Of a stretch of DNA of 64,000 nt, positions 50,767 through 60,812 are shown piece after piece. The DNA comes from Martelella radicis (lineage in GTDB: Bacteria > Pseudomonadota > Alphaproteobacteria > Rhizobiales > Rhizobiaceae): assembly GCF_014196625.1 (NCBI RefSeq), contig NZ_JACIDZ010000002.1, positions 124,001-188,000 on the forward strand, read 5' to 3'. The notes under the pieces were generated by a model, which worked only from the letters and a program-made list of their open reading frames with translations, was not told the DNA's origin and ran no database searches. Made by a program: the position numbers and the translations under genes. Position 1 is the first letter of the stretch. Each line of letters opens with the position of its first letter.

Positions 50767-53291
50767 TCCGCGGCGATGATTTCCGCCCCGCCCTTTTCGG
50801 CGGTGGCGTCGGGAATGCGGCAGGAAACGGTGGTGCCGGCGCCTGGCTCACTGTCGATGAAGACGCGGCCATTGTGCAGGCCGACAAAGCTTTCGACAAT
50901 GGCGAGGCCAAGACCAGCGCCGGCATATTGCGCCTGGCGGCCGCCGGATTCAAAGCGGGTGAACACGCTTTCGAGCGCATCATCGGCAATGCCCGGCCCG
51001 TTATCGGTGACGGTGAAGACGAAATCTCCCTGTTCACGCCAGCAGGACAGCGCGATGATCGAGCCGCGCGGAGCGTATTTGACGGCATTGCCCAGGATTT
51101 TCAGAAGCACCTGTTTCAACCTCTGGAAATCGGCGGTGATGTCACCAAGCTTTGGCGGCGCGGTGATTTCCAGCGTCACGCCGCCTTCCTGCAACCGGCT
51201 CGAAATGTCGTCCGCAACGGAATCGATCAGATCGTCGAGCGACATCCGGTCCAGTTCCAGTTGAAGAATGCCGGCATCGGCCGATTTCAGATCAATCATG
51301 TCGTTGACGATGGTCATCAGCACTGAGGAGGAATTGGCGATGTGATCGACATAATTGCCCTGGCGCGGCGTCAGCGCGCCCGTCTCGGGCGCCTTCAAAA
51401 GCTCGGCAAAGCCCATGATCGATGTCAGCGGCGTGCGAAGCTCGTGGGAAACATGTTCGAGGAAGGCGTTCTTCAGTTCCTCCGCCTTGCGCAACGCATC
51501 GTTCTTTTCCGTCAGCGCCCGCTCCACCTTCACCGAATCCGTCTTGTTGACGAAGGTGAGCATGGTCTGGGCGTTCGGCAGCGGCGTCACGGCATAGTCA
51601 AGCACCAGGCCAGAGGCGAGATCGAGCCGGCCCTGCCGCGAAACGCGCTCGTCGTCAAAAGAGGTGATCATCCGCGCAAAGAGCTTCCAGCCGTCGCTGG
51701 CGCCGGGATCATCCTCGCAGGTCTCGATCAGCGCGCGGATATGGGTGCCGGGTGCCGCGTCCTTGTCGGCAATGCGCCAGAGCGCCAGGAAGGCGGGGTT
51801 GGAGAGCTTCAGCCGGCCATCCGGTCCGAACACGGCAACGCCTTCGGAGAGATGGTCAATGGTCTCGCCCTGGACCTTTACCAGCGTGTTGTAACGCGTC
51901 TTAAGAGCCACTTGCTCGGTATGGTTCTCGAACACCCAGGTGGTGCCGCCGCGCGGATGGGCGGAGGCAAACACGCTCAGCGTCTCGCCGCTCGGCAGGT
52001 ACCAGAGATCGTTGTACGGTTCGACGGCGCGATAGACGGAGAGCGCCTTCTCCTTCCATTCGCGCCATTGGTGCGGTTCAGGCAGTTTGCCGTCGGCGCG
52101 CAGGCGCTCAAACAGTTCGCCATTGTCGGGATGGGATTCGAGAAAGCCCATATCGAGCTTCCAAAGCTTTTCGAAAGCCTGGTTGTAGAAGGTGAGCCGC
52201 CGTGAAGCGTCGAAGATCGCGACCGCCGTGTTTAGGTGATTGAGCGTGTCGGCATGACTTTCAAGCGTCTGTTCCAACGCGTTTTCAGCGCTCTGCAGCT
52301 CGGAAACGTCCCGCGCGATGCCGGCCGATCCGTCACCATTCGGCACCTCGCTCAGTTCATAGAAGGTGCGGCTGCCGCCGGTCACCACCGGTTGACGGCC
52401 ATCGAAGCGCGTGCCCGCACGAACGGCTTCATCAAGCTTTTCCTGAACGGCGGCGCCAACCAGCATGCGATTTTCCGCGATCGCCTGTTCCGGCTCACCG
52501 CCCTCGACCGCTTCGACATAGGCGCGGTTCGCCCAGATGAGAGCGCCATCCGCATCGCGCTGCCAGCAGGGCATGTCGACGGCATCGAACAGGGTTTCGA
52601 ACCGGGCGAGCACTGCCTTCTGGCGCTTGTGTTCGACCTTCAGTTCGGCAAGCTCGGCGCGAATGCTTTCCAGCGCGCCGAAACGCACATGAGCGCGCCC
52701 GCCCGTGGTGCCGCCGACGACTTCCAGCACATAGCCGTTTCTGGCCTCGGCCAGCATCTCAAAGGCCTTTGCTTTCTTGCGCAGCGCGGAAATGGCTGCC
52801 TCAAGCTGCTTCGAGCTTCCCGGCGAAAGCCAATCGGCAAAAGCGAGAAAGGCCGTCTCATCCTCGGGTGCGCCGGCTTCTGCCGGAAGGGCGCCCAGAA
52901 ATTCCGGCTGTGCCTTCGGGCCTTCCCAGAAGACAATCCGGCGGTTGCGCTCGGCATTCAGCGCCTTCAGATTGGCTATCCGCTCGCGGTGATTTTCGAG
53001 TTCAAGGGCAAGACGCTGGTTTTCCGCCTCGGTGCGTCCGCGCAGGCGCATGAACCAGAGGGTCGAAAGCACGGTTGCCGCCAGAATGCCGCAAAAGGCC
53101 GAAAGCGCCATGACCTCGCGTGAGGAAAGCACAGGCGCTGTATCCGTAGCCTGGGCAAAGGCGTTCGCTGCGGAGAGGGAAAGCGCCGTGCCTGCGGCGA
53201 GCCACCGCGCCGTCGCGCGTTTTGCGCGCCTGTCGCGAATCTTCCGGCCCTCGTTGCTTTTGCCGCCCCGCTCCATTCGTCTCTTCCGCAT
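50763..53291 (-). CDS. PAS-domain sensor histidine kinase (conserved rhizobial kinase next to tsaE)
   Basis: An 842-residue membrane kinase. It has two hydrophobic segments (about residues 29-49, with a signal-like end, and 61-81, VMALSAFCGILAATVLSTLW). A coiled-coil linker and about three PAS domains follow (near 235-330, 345-450 and 475-590). The HisKA domain has phospho-acceptor H616 in EHVSHELRTPLTSI, and the HATPase domain has KILGNAVKYAP, VTDNGPGIADD and GAGLGLAIVES. The histidine is present, so it is not a DivL-type tyrosine pseudokinase. Similar kinases near tsaE are linked to cell-cycle or envelope control, but the signal is unknown. A second possible start is the ATG at 53276. Confidence 0.9.
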   Translation of the reverse strand: MRKRRMERGGKSNEGRKIRDRRAKRATARWLAAGTALSLSAANAFAQATDTAPVLSSREVMALSAFCGILAATVLSTLWFMRLRGRTEAENQRLALELENHRERIANLKALNAERNRRIVFWEGPKAQPEFLGALPAEAGAPEDETAFLAFADWLSPGSSKQLEAAISALRKKAKAFEMLAEARNGYVLEVVGGTTGGRAHVRFGALESIRAELAELKVEHKRQKAVLARFETLFDAVDMPCWQRDADGALIWANRAYVEAVEGGEPEQAIAENRMLVGAAVQEKLDEAVRAGTRFDGRQPVVTGGSRTFYELSEVPNGDGSAGIARDVSELQSAENALEQTLESHADTLNHLNTAVAIFDASRRLTFYNQAFEKLWKLDMGFLESHPDNGELFERLRADGKLPEPHQWREWKEKALSVYRAVEPYNDLWYLPSGETLSVFASAHPRGGTTWVFENHTEQVALKTRYNTLVKVQGETIDHLSEGVAVFGPDGRLKLSNPAFLALWRIADKDAAPGTHIRALIETCEDDPGASDGWKLFARMITSFDDERVSRQGRLDLASGLVLDYAVTPLPNAQTMLTFVNKTDSVKVERALTEKNDALRKAEELKNAFLEHVSHELRTPLTSIMGFAELLKAPETGALTPRQGNYVDHIANSSSVLMTIVNDMIDLKSADAGILQLELDRMSLDDLIDSVADDISSRLQEGGVTLEITAPPKLGDITADFQRLKQVLLKILGNAVKYAPRGSIIALSCWREQGDFVFTVTDNGPGIADDALESVFTRFESGGRQAQYAGAGLGLAIVESFVGLHNGRVFIDSEPGAGTTVSCRIPDATAEKGGAEIIAAE

Positions 53292-53362
53292 CTGTCTTTC
53301 GGCGGGTCGCGCAGCCGCAAAGCGCCAAAGCCGCCTTCAAGAGGCCATTCACATCTCAAGAA

Positions 53363-53381
53363 GATCCGGAACGTCCGGATC
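53363..53381. promoter_or_regulatory. Palindrome upstream of the histidine kinase gene
   Basis: GATCCGGA-ACG-TCCGGATC is a perfect 8-base-arm inverted repeat, 72 bases before the kinase start. It is well placed for a regulator binding site near the promoter; it could also form a leader hairpin. The gap 53292-53522 has no other visible feature. Confidence 0.4.
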
Positions 53382-53522
53382 GAATCGCCCTCGACAAAAC
53401 ATAGACGCTTGGCGAATCCGCGAAAAGAGTCCGACGGAAATATTCGCCCGGCGCCCGGCTTTCAGGGCGGGACGAGATTAATGCGATCATGCTTACGGAA
53501 GTGTTAAGGCCAGCCCTGCGGA

Positions 53523-54767
53523 TCAGGCAGCGGCGGCCATGGGTGAGGCGGCGCGCTCGCGCACCGTCAGGTGGATCGCCGCCGAGAGAATGCCGAGCGC
53601 GATTGCCGCATACCAGATCACGTCGTAATTGCCGTAACGGTCGAACCAGGCACCGCCGAGCCAGACACCTGCAAAGCCGCCAAGCTGGTGGCTTAAGAAC
53701 ACGAAGCCGAACAGCGTGCCCATGGCGCGCGGGCCGAACATGACCACAATCAGCGCACTCGTCAGCGGCACGGTCGAAAGCCAGAGCACGCCCATGACAA
53801 GGCCGAAGATGAGCACCGAAACTGGTGTCAACGGCAGCCAGATGAACACCAGGATGACGAGCGCGCGCAGCGCATAAATGCAGGCCAGCACATGTGGCTT
53901 GGCGAAGAAATTGCCGAGCCGGGCGGCGATCAGCGTGCCGAAGATATTGGCAAAACCCGCAAGCGCCAGCGCTTTCAGGCCAAGCGCGCGCAGTTCCGGC
54001 GCGGAAAGCGCCGTGCCGGTGCAGAAATTCTGCACATAGTTCGGCAGATGGGCAGTGATGAAGGCGAGATGGAAACCGCAGACGAAAAAGCCCGCCGCCA
54101 GCATCACGAAGCTTCCATGGCCGAAGGCATGGCGGATGGTTTGCGGCAAGTCGATATCGTTCTCGGCGACGGAGCCCTTGTTCTTGACGTGCAGGAAGGG
54201 GATCGCAAGCGCCATCGGCGCCAAGAGCGCTGTGATGATCAGGAGCGTGGTCTGCCAGTCGAAACGGCTGATCAGGAACGCGGTCAGCAGCGGCAGCACC
54301 GCCTGACCGGCCGAGCCCATGGCCGAGGCAACGCCCAGATAGAAGCCGCGCTTTTCGGCAGGCGCGGCGCGTCCGACAACGGCCAGAACCGTTCCGAACG
54401 CCGTGCCCGAAACGCCCATGCCAACGAGAACGCCGGCGCCCATGTGCTGGGCGAAGGGCGAGACGCCGACGACGCAGATGAGCATGCCGAGGACATAACA
54501 GCCGAAACCGAGCCAAAGCGCGCGCCGGTCGCCGAACTTGTCGGCCAGCATGCCGAAAAACGGCTGCGCCAGCCCCCAGACGAGATTCTGGATGGCGATC
54601 GACAGCGAGAATATCTCGATCCGGCCGGCAAACAAATCATCCGACAAGGGCAGCACAACGCCGCCAAAGACCGATCGCACGCCGAAAGAAAGCGCCAGCA
54701 CCAGCCCGCCGGCCAGCATGATGATCAGCATGTCGCGGTCGGATCCGCTGCGTTCGGCCTGTTTCAT
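53523..54767 (-). CDS. Major facilitator superfamily transporter
   Basis: A 414-residue inner-membrane secondary transporter with about 12 helices and a long central loop (HVKNKGSVAENDIDLPQTIR, about residues 195-214). It carries the MFS loop motif GMLADKFGDRRALWLG between helices 2 and 3. Helix 1 (MLIIMLAGGLVLALSFGVRS) follows a short charged N-terminus. Relatives include carboxylate and drug transporters; the substrate cannot be told. It is downstream of the polyol dehydrogenases on the same strand, with a 111-base gap holding a hairpin, so it may or may not share their transcript. Confidence 0.88.
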   Translation of the reverse strand: MKQAERSGSDRDMLIIMLAGGLVLALSFGVRSVFGGVVLPLSDDLFAGRIEIFSLSIAIQNLVWGLAQPFFGMLADKFGDRRALWLGFGCYVLGMLICVVGVSPFAQHMGAGVLVGMGVSGTAFGTVLAVVGRAAPAEKRGFYLGVASAMGSAGQAVLPLLTAFLISRFDWQTTLLIITALLAPMALAIPFLHVKNKGSVAENDIDLPQTIRHAFGHGSFVMLAAGFFVCGFHLAFITAHLPNYVQNFCTGTALSAPELRALGLKALALAGFANIFGTLIAARLGNFFAKPHVLACIYALRALVILVFIWLPLTPVSVLIFGLVMGVLWLSTVPLTSALIVVMFGPRAMGTLFGFVFLSHQLGGFAGVWLGGAWFDRYGNYDVIWYAAIALGILSAAIHLTVRERAASPMAAAA

Positions 54768-54836
54768 GAAAACCTGTCCCGGAAAATTGCCTCGGGCCAG
54801 AACTAGCAGGGATCAAGAGAGATGAATATCCAATAT

Positions 54837-54857
54837 CGCTGATTTCAGACGTCAGCG
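54837..54857. terminator. Stem-loop between the polyol operon and the MFS gene
   Basis: CGCTGA and TCAGCG flank a 9-base loop, 22 bases after the stop of the xylitol-type dehydrogenase gene (minus strand). A T-run is found only on the plus-strand side, so for the minus-strand operon this would be at best a weak terminator. Confidence 0.35.
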
Positions 54858-54878
54858 TTTTTGATGAAGCGGCGGGCT

Positions 54879-55916
54879 TCAGCCCTCCAGCACGATCTGG
54901 ACCTTCACGTCTTCCGGCCGCTGTTCGACGGCGCGGTCGAAGGCCTCGACAGACTTCTCGAACGGAACCGTGTCGGAAATGAGCGGTTTCAGATCGACCT
55001 TGCCACTGGCGATCAGCGCGATCGCCCGATCGTAGACATTGGCGTAACGGAAGACCGTCTCGATCCGCGCCTCGCGCGCCTGCAGGCCGACGATATCGAC
55101 CGGAACCGGGTCGATCGGCATGCCGACGAAAACCACCGTGCCGCCTGGCGCAACGAGTTCGGACACCCCGAGGATCGCGGGCGGCGCGCCCGAACATTCG
55201 AACACGATATCCGCGCCCCAGCCGCCGGTCTTCTCTTGAACCGCTTCGGCCATCGACGTCTCGCCGAGGTTGACGGTTTCGATGCCATCATAACGCCCAA
55301 TGATATCAAGCTTCGGCTGACTGAAATCGGAAACGATCACCCGCGAGCAGCCACCGGCATGGGCGGCAAGCGCCACCATCATCCCGATCGGACCGGCGCC
55401 GGCAACGGCGGCAACGTCGCCCGGCTTGATGCGCGCCCGCAGGGCCGCCTGCATGCCGATGGCAAACGGTTCGACCATAGCACCTTCGCCGAAGCTGACA
55501 TGATCCGGCAGCTTGAATGTGTAGGCGGCCGGATGAATGACCTCGGGCACGAGGCAGCCATGGACCGGCGGCGTCGCCCAGAAGCGGACGGCCGGATCGA
55601 CATTGTAGATGCCGAGCTTGGCCGCCTTCGAATTGGGATCGGGAATGCCGGGTTCCATGCACACCCGGTCGCCCACTTTCAGATCCCGCACATTGGCGCC
55701 GACTTCCGCCACCGTACCGGAGGCCTCATGGCCGAGCACCATCGGCTCGTTGACGACGAAGGGACCGATTTTGCCATAGGTGTAGTAGTGAACATCCGAG
55801 CCGCAGATGCCGACTGTGTGGATGCGGATGCGCACATCGTCGGGGCCGAGGATCTGACCGAGGTCGATCTCCCGCAGCGCCAGCCTTCCCTTCTCCTCAA
55901 GCACCAGCGCCTTCAT
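54879..55916 (-). CDS. Zinc-dependent polyol dehydrogenase (xylitol/sorbitol dehydrogenase type)
   Basis: A 345-residue medium-chain dehydrogenase that likely oxidises xylitol or a related polyol to the ketose with NAD. Seen are catalytic Zn ligands C38 ([10 protein letters not shown]) and GHEASG, plus the family stretch [20 protein letters not shown] and [15 protein letters not shown]. The Rossmann motif is AGAGPIGMM. These blocks are shared with NAD-dependent D-xylulose reductases. Its start overlaps the preceding dehydrogenase gene by 4 bases. It is the last enzyme gene of the polyol operon. Confidence 0.88.
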   Translation of the reverse strand: MKALVLEEKGRLALREIDLGQILGPDDVRIRIHTVGICGSDVHYYTYGKIGPFVVNEPMVLGHEASGTVAEVGANVRDLKVGDRVCMEPGIPDPNSKAAKLGIYNVDPAVRFWATPPVHGCLVPEVIHPAAYTFKLPDHVSFGEGAMVEPFAIGMQAALRARIKPGDVAAVAGAGPIGMMVALAAHAGGCSRVIVSDFSQPKLDIIGRYDGIETVNLGETSMAEAVQEKTGGWGADIVFECSGAPPAILGVSELVAPGGTVVFVGMPIDPVPVDIVGLQAREARIETVFRYANVYDRAIALIASGKVDLKPLISDTVPFEKSVEAFDRAVEQRPEDVKVQIVLEG

Positions 55917-57004
55917 GCCATCCTCCCCGGTTCCAGAACGACCTTCAGCGATTGCGAGCCGTCGGCGGCGATGTCGATGCCCTTGCGGAAATCCTCCAGC
56001 GGCAGGAAATGGGTGAGGATCTCGTCAATCGGCAGCAGCCCCTGTTCGAGCATGCGGATCGCGGTGGGATAGGTGCGCGGGCTCAGATGCGCGCCGTGAA
56101 TGTCGAGCTCCTTGCTGTCGCCGATGATCGTCCAGTCGACGGTAACAAGGTCCCGGAACACGGAAAACTCCACGAAAGTGCCGAGCTTGCGAATGGCGAG
56201 CAGGCCCTGTTCGACCGATTTCCCCGCCCCCGTCGCCTCGATATAGACATCGCAGCCATAGCCTTCCGTCATGTCGCGGATCGCGCCGACCACATCGGTT
56301 TCCGCCGGGTTGAGCACGATGTCCGCACCGCACTTCTTCGCCAGTTCGAGGCGATGCGGGTTGAGATCGAGCGCGACGAGCTTCGCCGGGTTCTTCAGCC
56401 TGGCGGCGGCGACCATGCCAAGCCCAAGCGCGCCACAGCCGGAAATGACGACGACATCGTTGAGCCCGATATTGCCGCGATTGACCGCATGGATCGAGCA
56501 GGCCAGCGGCTCGACGAAGACGCCGTGGCGCGGCGACAGCGTTTCCGGCAGCTTGTAGTTCAGCGCCTTTGCCGGATAGACCATATATTCCGCCCAGGCG
56601 CCCTGGGTCTCGCGGTGAAAGCCGTAAATGTCGTGCGGCTGGCACATCCAGTAGTCGCCCGACTGGCAGAAGCGGCATTTGCCGCAGGGCACGATCTGCT
56701 CCGATACGGCATGATCGCCGACCGAAAGCTCGTATTTCTCGCCCGCCCCTTCGCCGAGTTCCACGACCTCGCCGACAAATTCATGGCCGGGAATGACGTC
56801 GCTCTCGCAATAGGCCGGACGGCTTTCATCGCCCCAGAACATCGGGGCTCCGGCAAAGCATTTCACATCTCCGGCGCACACGCCTGTCGCCAGAACCTTG
56901 ACCAGCACCTCGCCGGGTTTCGGGCGCGGCACCGGCCGGGTTTCCATCCTGTAGTCGCCCGGCCCGTAGCAGATCACGGCGCGCATGGTTTCGGGGATCG
57001 TCAT
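55913..57004 (-). CDS. Erythritol/L-threitol-type dehydrogenase (zinc MDR)
   Basis: A 363-residue medium-chain dehydrogenase. Characteristic blocks are [42 protein letters not shown], the structural-zinc cysteines in [47 protein letters not shown] and [17 protein letters not shown]. They match the enzymes annotated as erythritol/L-threitol dehydrogenases, which give the ketotetrose. The ATG at 57004 is preferred because a GGAG site is 7 bases before it; ATGs at 57010 and 57037 are too near or inside the upstream gene. It is translated between the SDR and the xylitol-type gene. Confidence 0.87.
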   Translation of the reverse strand: MTIPETMRAVICYGPGDYRMETRPVPRPKPGEVLVKVLATGVCAGDVKCFAGAPMFWGDESRPAYCESDVIPGHEFVGEVVELGEGAGEKYELSVGDHAVSEQIVPCGKCRFCQSGDYWMCQPHDIYGFHRETQGAWAEYMVYPAKALNYKLPETLSPRHGVFVEPLACSIHAVNRGNIGLNDVVVISGCGALGLGMVAAARLKNPAKLVALDLNPHRLELAKKCGADIVLNPAETDVVGAIRDMTEGYGCDVYIEATGAGKSVEQGLLAIRKLGTFVEFSVFRDLVTVDWTIIGDSKELDIHGAHLSPRTYPTAIRMLEQGLLPIDEILTHFLPLEDFRKGIDIAADGSQSLKVVLEPGRMA

Positions 57005-57014
57005 TGTCATTCTC

Positions 57015-57782
57015 CTACCAGCAAGTGTATCCGCCATCGGCGACGACGACGGATCCGGTCATGTAGCTTGCAGCCGGCGAGGCCAGAAACACGATGATGG
57101 ACGCAATCTCGTCTGGCTGACCGACACGGCCCATCGGCGTGAGCTCGAGCCATTTTTCGGCGGTTTCGGGATCTTCCTCCATCCCGTATTTTGTCATCGG
57201 CGTTTCGATATAGCCGGGCGCCACGGCATTGATCCTGACACCGCGCGCCGCCCATTCGCCCGCCATGCTCTTGACCATCTGGTGCACGGCGGCCTTTGAA
57301 GCGTTGTAGTAGCTCTGCTTTTGCGGCCTGTTCGAGATCAGCGCCGAGATCGAACCGGTGACGACGATCGAGCCGCCGCCCGCCGCAAGCATTTTTCTTC
57401 CAAAGGCGCGGCAGCAATGTACCACGCCATTGAAATTGACGTTCATCACGTCGGCAATGACGTCATCGGCCATTTCCTCGGCCGCCTCGCCGGAGCGGGC
57501 AATCCCGGCATTGGCGAAGAGAATGTCGACGGCGCCCAGGTCTTCGGCGAGCGCCGTTACGGCGACGCTGTCGGTGACGTCGAGAAAACGGTGCTCGACC
57601 GAATAGCCTTCCGACGCCAGTTCGTCGGCCGCCTTTTCCAGCGCCTGCTCATCGCGCGAGGTGAGCAGCACATGGGCGCCGGCCTCGGCGAGAGCCCGGG
57701 CGGAGGCCAGCCCGATGCCTTGGGAAGCGCCGGTCACGACGGCGCGTTTGCCCTTCAGGTCAAATCGACTCATGATCGTCAT
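57015..57782 (-). CDS. Short-chain polyol dehydrogenase (SDR)
   Basis: A 255-residue classical SDR with TGASQGIG near residue 18, FANAG, VTGSISALISN around the catalytic serine, YYNASKA (Tyr and Lys), and AVAPGYIETPMT. The C-terminal GSVVVADGGYTCW is close to that of D-threitol and D-arabitol dehydrogenases. It overlaps the end of the ABC ATPase gene by 4 bases and is followed 10 bases later by the erythritol/L-threitol-type gene. The exact polyol is unknown. Confidence 0.86.
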   Translation of the reverse strand: MTIMSRFDLKGKRAVVTGASQGIGLASARALAEAGAHVLLTSRDEQALEKAADELASEGYSVEHRFLDVTDSVAVTALAEDLGAVDILFANAGIARSGEAAEEMADDVIADVMNVNFNGVVHCCRAFGRKMLAAGGGSIVVTGSISALISNRPQKQSYYNASKAAVHQMVKSMAGEWAARGVRINAVAPGYIETPMTKYGMEEDPETAEKWLELTPMGRVGQPDEIASIIVFLASPAASYMTGSVVVADGGYTCW

Positions 57783-58828
57783 GACGTGCGCACCCTCTTT
57801 CCCGTGTCCGTATCGAAGAACAGCATCTGTCCATCCGGCACCTCGAAGCGGAGCGTGGCCTCGATCTCCGGCCGGAACTTCTTGTCGCAGCGAATGATCA
57901 CCTGACCGCCGGCAATATTGAGAACAACATAGGTCGCCTCGCCGGTCGGCTCGACCTCATAGACCGTGCCGGTGAACCGGCCGTTCTCGGCAAGCACCAC
58001 GTCCTCGGCGCGAAAACCGAGGGTGAGCGCCTTGTGCGCCCCGGGCGCCGAGACATCAGAAACCCCGTCGGCGGAAAATGCGCCGCCCTTCGCGCGGCCT
58101 GCGATGAAGTTCATCGGCGGCGAGCCGATGAAGCCTGCAACGAACAGGTTTTCCGGATCGTCATAGATATCGTCGGGCGTGCCGACCTGCTGGATCTCGC
58201 CGCCCGACAAGAGCACGACCCGGTCGGCAAGCGTCATCGCCTCGATCTGGTCGTGGGTCACATAGATCATGGTGACGCCGAGCGTGCGGTGAAGGTGCTT
58301 GATCTCCGCGCGCATGGCAACGCGCAGCTTGGCGTCCAGATTGGACAGCGGCTCATCGAGCAGGAACACTTCCGGATCGCGCACCAGCGCGCGGGCCAGC
58401 GCCACACGCTGACGCTGGCCGCCGGAAAGATCGCGGGGATAGCGCTTCAGATAGGGCTCCAGATCAACGCGGGCGGCGGCCGCCTCCACCTGGCGGCGAC
58501 GCTCGGCCTTCTCCACCTTGGCCACCCGCAAGGGATAGCCGATGTTGTCGGCAACCGTCATATGCGGATAAAGCGCGTAGTTCTGGAACACCATGGCGAC
58601 ATTGCGCTCGCGCGGATGGGTGTTGGTGACATCGCGCCCGCCCATCAGCATGGTCCCGCGCGAGATCGTCTCAAGCCCCGCGATCATGCGCATCGTGGTC
58701 GACTTGCCGCAGCCCGACGGGCCGAGCAGCACCAGGAATTCGCCGTCGGCGATCTCGAGATCGATCGCCTTCAAAACAGTCACGGCGCCGAAACTCTTCT
58801 CAACGCCCTCAAGGGTCACTGAACTCAT
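57779..58828 (-). CDS. Polyol ABC transporter ATPase (UgpC/MalK type)
   Basis: A 349-residue ATPase of the carbohydrate CUT1 group. Motifs are Walker A GPSGCGKSTTM (about residues 38-48), Q-loop MVFQNYALYPHMTVADNIGYPL, signature LSGGQRQRVALARAL, Walker B VFLLDEPLSNLD, and H-loop YVTHDQIEAMT. Regulatory TOBE-type domains follow residue 235. It follows the 61-residue membrane protein with a 3-base gap and serves the two permeases upstream. Confidence 0.94.
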   Translation of the reverse strand: MSSVTLEGVEKSFGAVTVLKAIDLEIADGEFLVLLGPSGCGKSTTMRMIAGLETISRGTMLMGGRDVTNTHPRERNVAMVFQNYALYPHMTVADNIGYPLRVAKVEKAERRRQVEAAAARVDLEPYLKRYPRDLSGGQRQRVALARALVRDPEVFLLDEPLSNLDAKLRVAMRAEIKHLHRTLGVTMIYVTHDQIEAMTLADRVVLLSGGEIQQVGTPDDIYDDPENLFVAGFIGSPPMNFIAGRAKGGAFSADGVSDVSAPGAHKALTLGFRAEDVVLAENGRFTGTVYEVEPTGEATYVVLNIAGGQVIIRCDKKFRPEIEATLRFEVPDGQMLFFDTDTGKRVRTS

Positions 58829-58831
58829 GTC

Positions 58832-59017
58832 TTATCCTTTCCTGACGATCCACTGGCCGAGGATCACCGACAGAACGGTTGAGACCCAGAGCGGCAGGAG
58901 AGGTTCGAGGAACCGCATCCACAACAGCGAGATCGCGATGAACAGCACGACCGATATGAAGATGCGGTCGAAGAGATTGGTCCTGATCGGCAGAAAGCCA
59001 TCCTTGTGCTTGGCCAT
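58832..59017 (-). CDS. Small two-helix membrane protein of the polyol transporter operon, 61 residues
   Basis: I do not recognise a named family. A charged N-terminus (MAKHKDGFLPIRTNLFDR) precedes two hydrophobic segments, about residues 19-37 (IFISVVLFIAISLLWMRFL) and 41-58 (LPLWVSTVLSVILGQWIV), and it ends in a basic RKG. It sits between permease and ATPase with gaps of 3 bases on each side, so it is clearly translated as part of the transporter. Small extra membrane proteins occur in other rhizobial polyol and glycerol ABC operons. It may stabilise or regulate the permease pair. Confidence 0.75.
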   Translation of the reverse strand: MAKHKDGFLPIRTNLFDRIFISVVLFIAISLLWMRFLEPLLPLWVSTVLSVILGQWIVRKG

Positions 59018-59020
59018 GGT

Positions 59021-59868
<848 letters not shown>

Positions 59869-59872
<4 letters not shown>

Positions 59873-60744
59873 TCCCTGTTCTCCTTCATGCCGGTCATGG
59901 CGACATAGAGCAGCCAGCACATGACGATGGTGAGGTAGAGCGTGACCAGCGAGATTGCCGAGCCATAGCCGTAGTCGGTCTTCGGGAAGACCACGCGCCA
60001 GATGTAGAGCCCGACGAAACGGGTCTCCGCCCCCGGCCCGCCGCCCGTGAGCATCCACACCTCCTCGACGGTCCTCAACGCATCCATCAGACGGATGAAG
60101 ATCGTCGTCAAAAGCACGGGTTTCAGGAATGGCAGGGTGATGTCCCAGAAGAGCCGCCATTCGCCTGCGCCGTCGATACGGGCCTGTTCCAGCGGCTCCT
60201 CCGGCAGGTTGGAAAGCCCGGCCAGAAGCGTGAGCGTGATTAGCGGCGTCCAGTGCCAGATATCCATGATGACGACCGTGGCGAAGGCCTGATCGGGAAA
60301 ACGCGACAGCACATAGGACGTGTCGAACCATTTCTGCATGTAATAGGGGATCGGCCCGAGGCCCGGCACCGTCAGCAGGCGCCAGGTGGCGCCGACCGCA
60401 ATCGGGGCGATCATCAGCGGCAGCGTGTGGATCGTGCGGAAGAGCCCTTTGAGCGGCACGTTGCGCATCAGGAGCTTCGCCAGCGCGAAGCCGATCAGAA
60501 GCTCGCTGACCAGCACGAAGAAGGTGAATTTCAGCGTCAGCCAGACCGACTTCAGATAGCCGGGGTCGAAGACCAGCCGGCGGAAATTCTCTACGCCCGC
60601 AAATTGCGGTTCCGGGTTCTGCGCAAAAGTGTTCCAGTCGAAGAAGGAAACGACCAGCACGTACAGAAACGGCAGCAGCCCGGTAATGAACAGGATAAAC
60701 AGGGTCGGCGCGATCAGCAGCCAGCCCGTGGTAGAGTTTCGCAT
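59869..60744 (-). CDS. Polyol ABC transporter permease (MalF type)
   Basis: A 291-residue inner-membrane permease with six predicted helices, starting [20 protein letters not shown]. The ATPase-coupling loop is [25 protein letters not shown]. It follows the substrate-binding protein gene after a hairpin-containing 68-base gap and is translationally coupled to the MalG-type permease. The pattern fits mannitol/sorbitol-type polyol importers. Confidence 0.93.
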
Positions 60745-60771
60745 GCCCTTGATCTCCGGAAAGAAAGAGGA

Positions 60772-60796
60772 CCGGCGACGCAGAATGCGCCGCCGG
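60772..60796 (-). terminator. Stem-loop after the polyol-binding protein gene
   Basis: On the minus strand CCGGCG-G-CGC pairs with GCG-T-CGCCGG around a 5-base loop (ten pairs including G-U). It is followed by the pyrimidine-rich TCCTCTTTCTTTCC. It lies 16 bases past the stop codon and probably ends part of the transcripts, raising binding protein over permeases. Confidence 0.65.
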
Positions 60797-60812
60797 CGTC
60801 AGGCCCTGGGGA

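Noticed and set aside
50763-53291. DivL-type pseudokinase identity for the PAS kinase
   Set aside because: DivL carries a tyrosine at the phospho-acceptor place, whereas this protein keeps histidine (H616 in EHVSHELRTPL), so it looks like an active kinase.
58832-59017. GlpU/DUF2160 identity for the 61-residue membrane protein
   Set aside because: The position is comparable to GlpU in rhizobial glycerol operons, but the sequence and length do not match the DUF2160 pattern as I know it.
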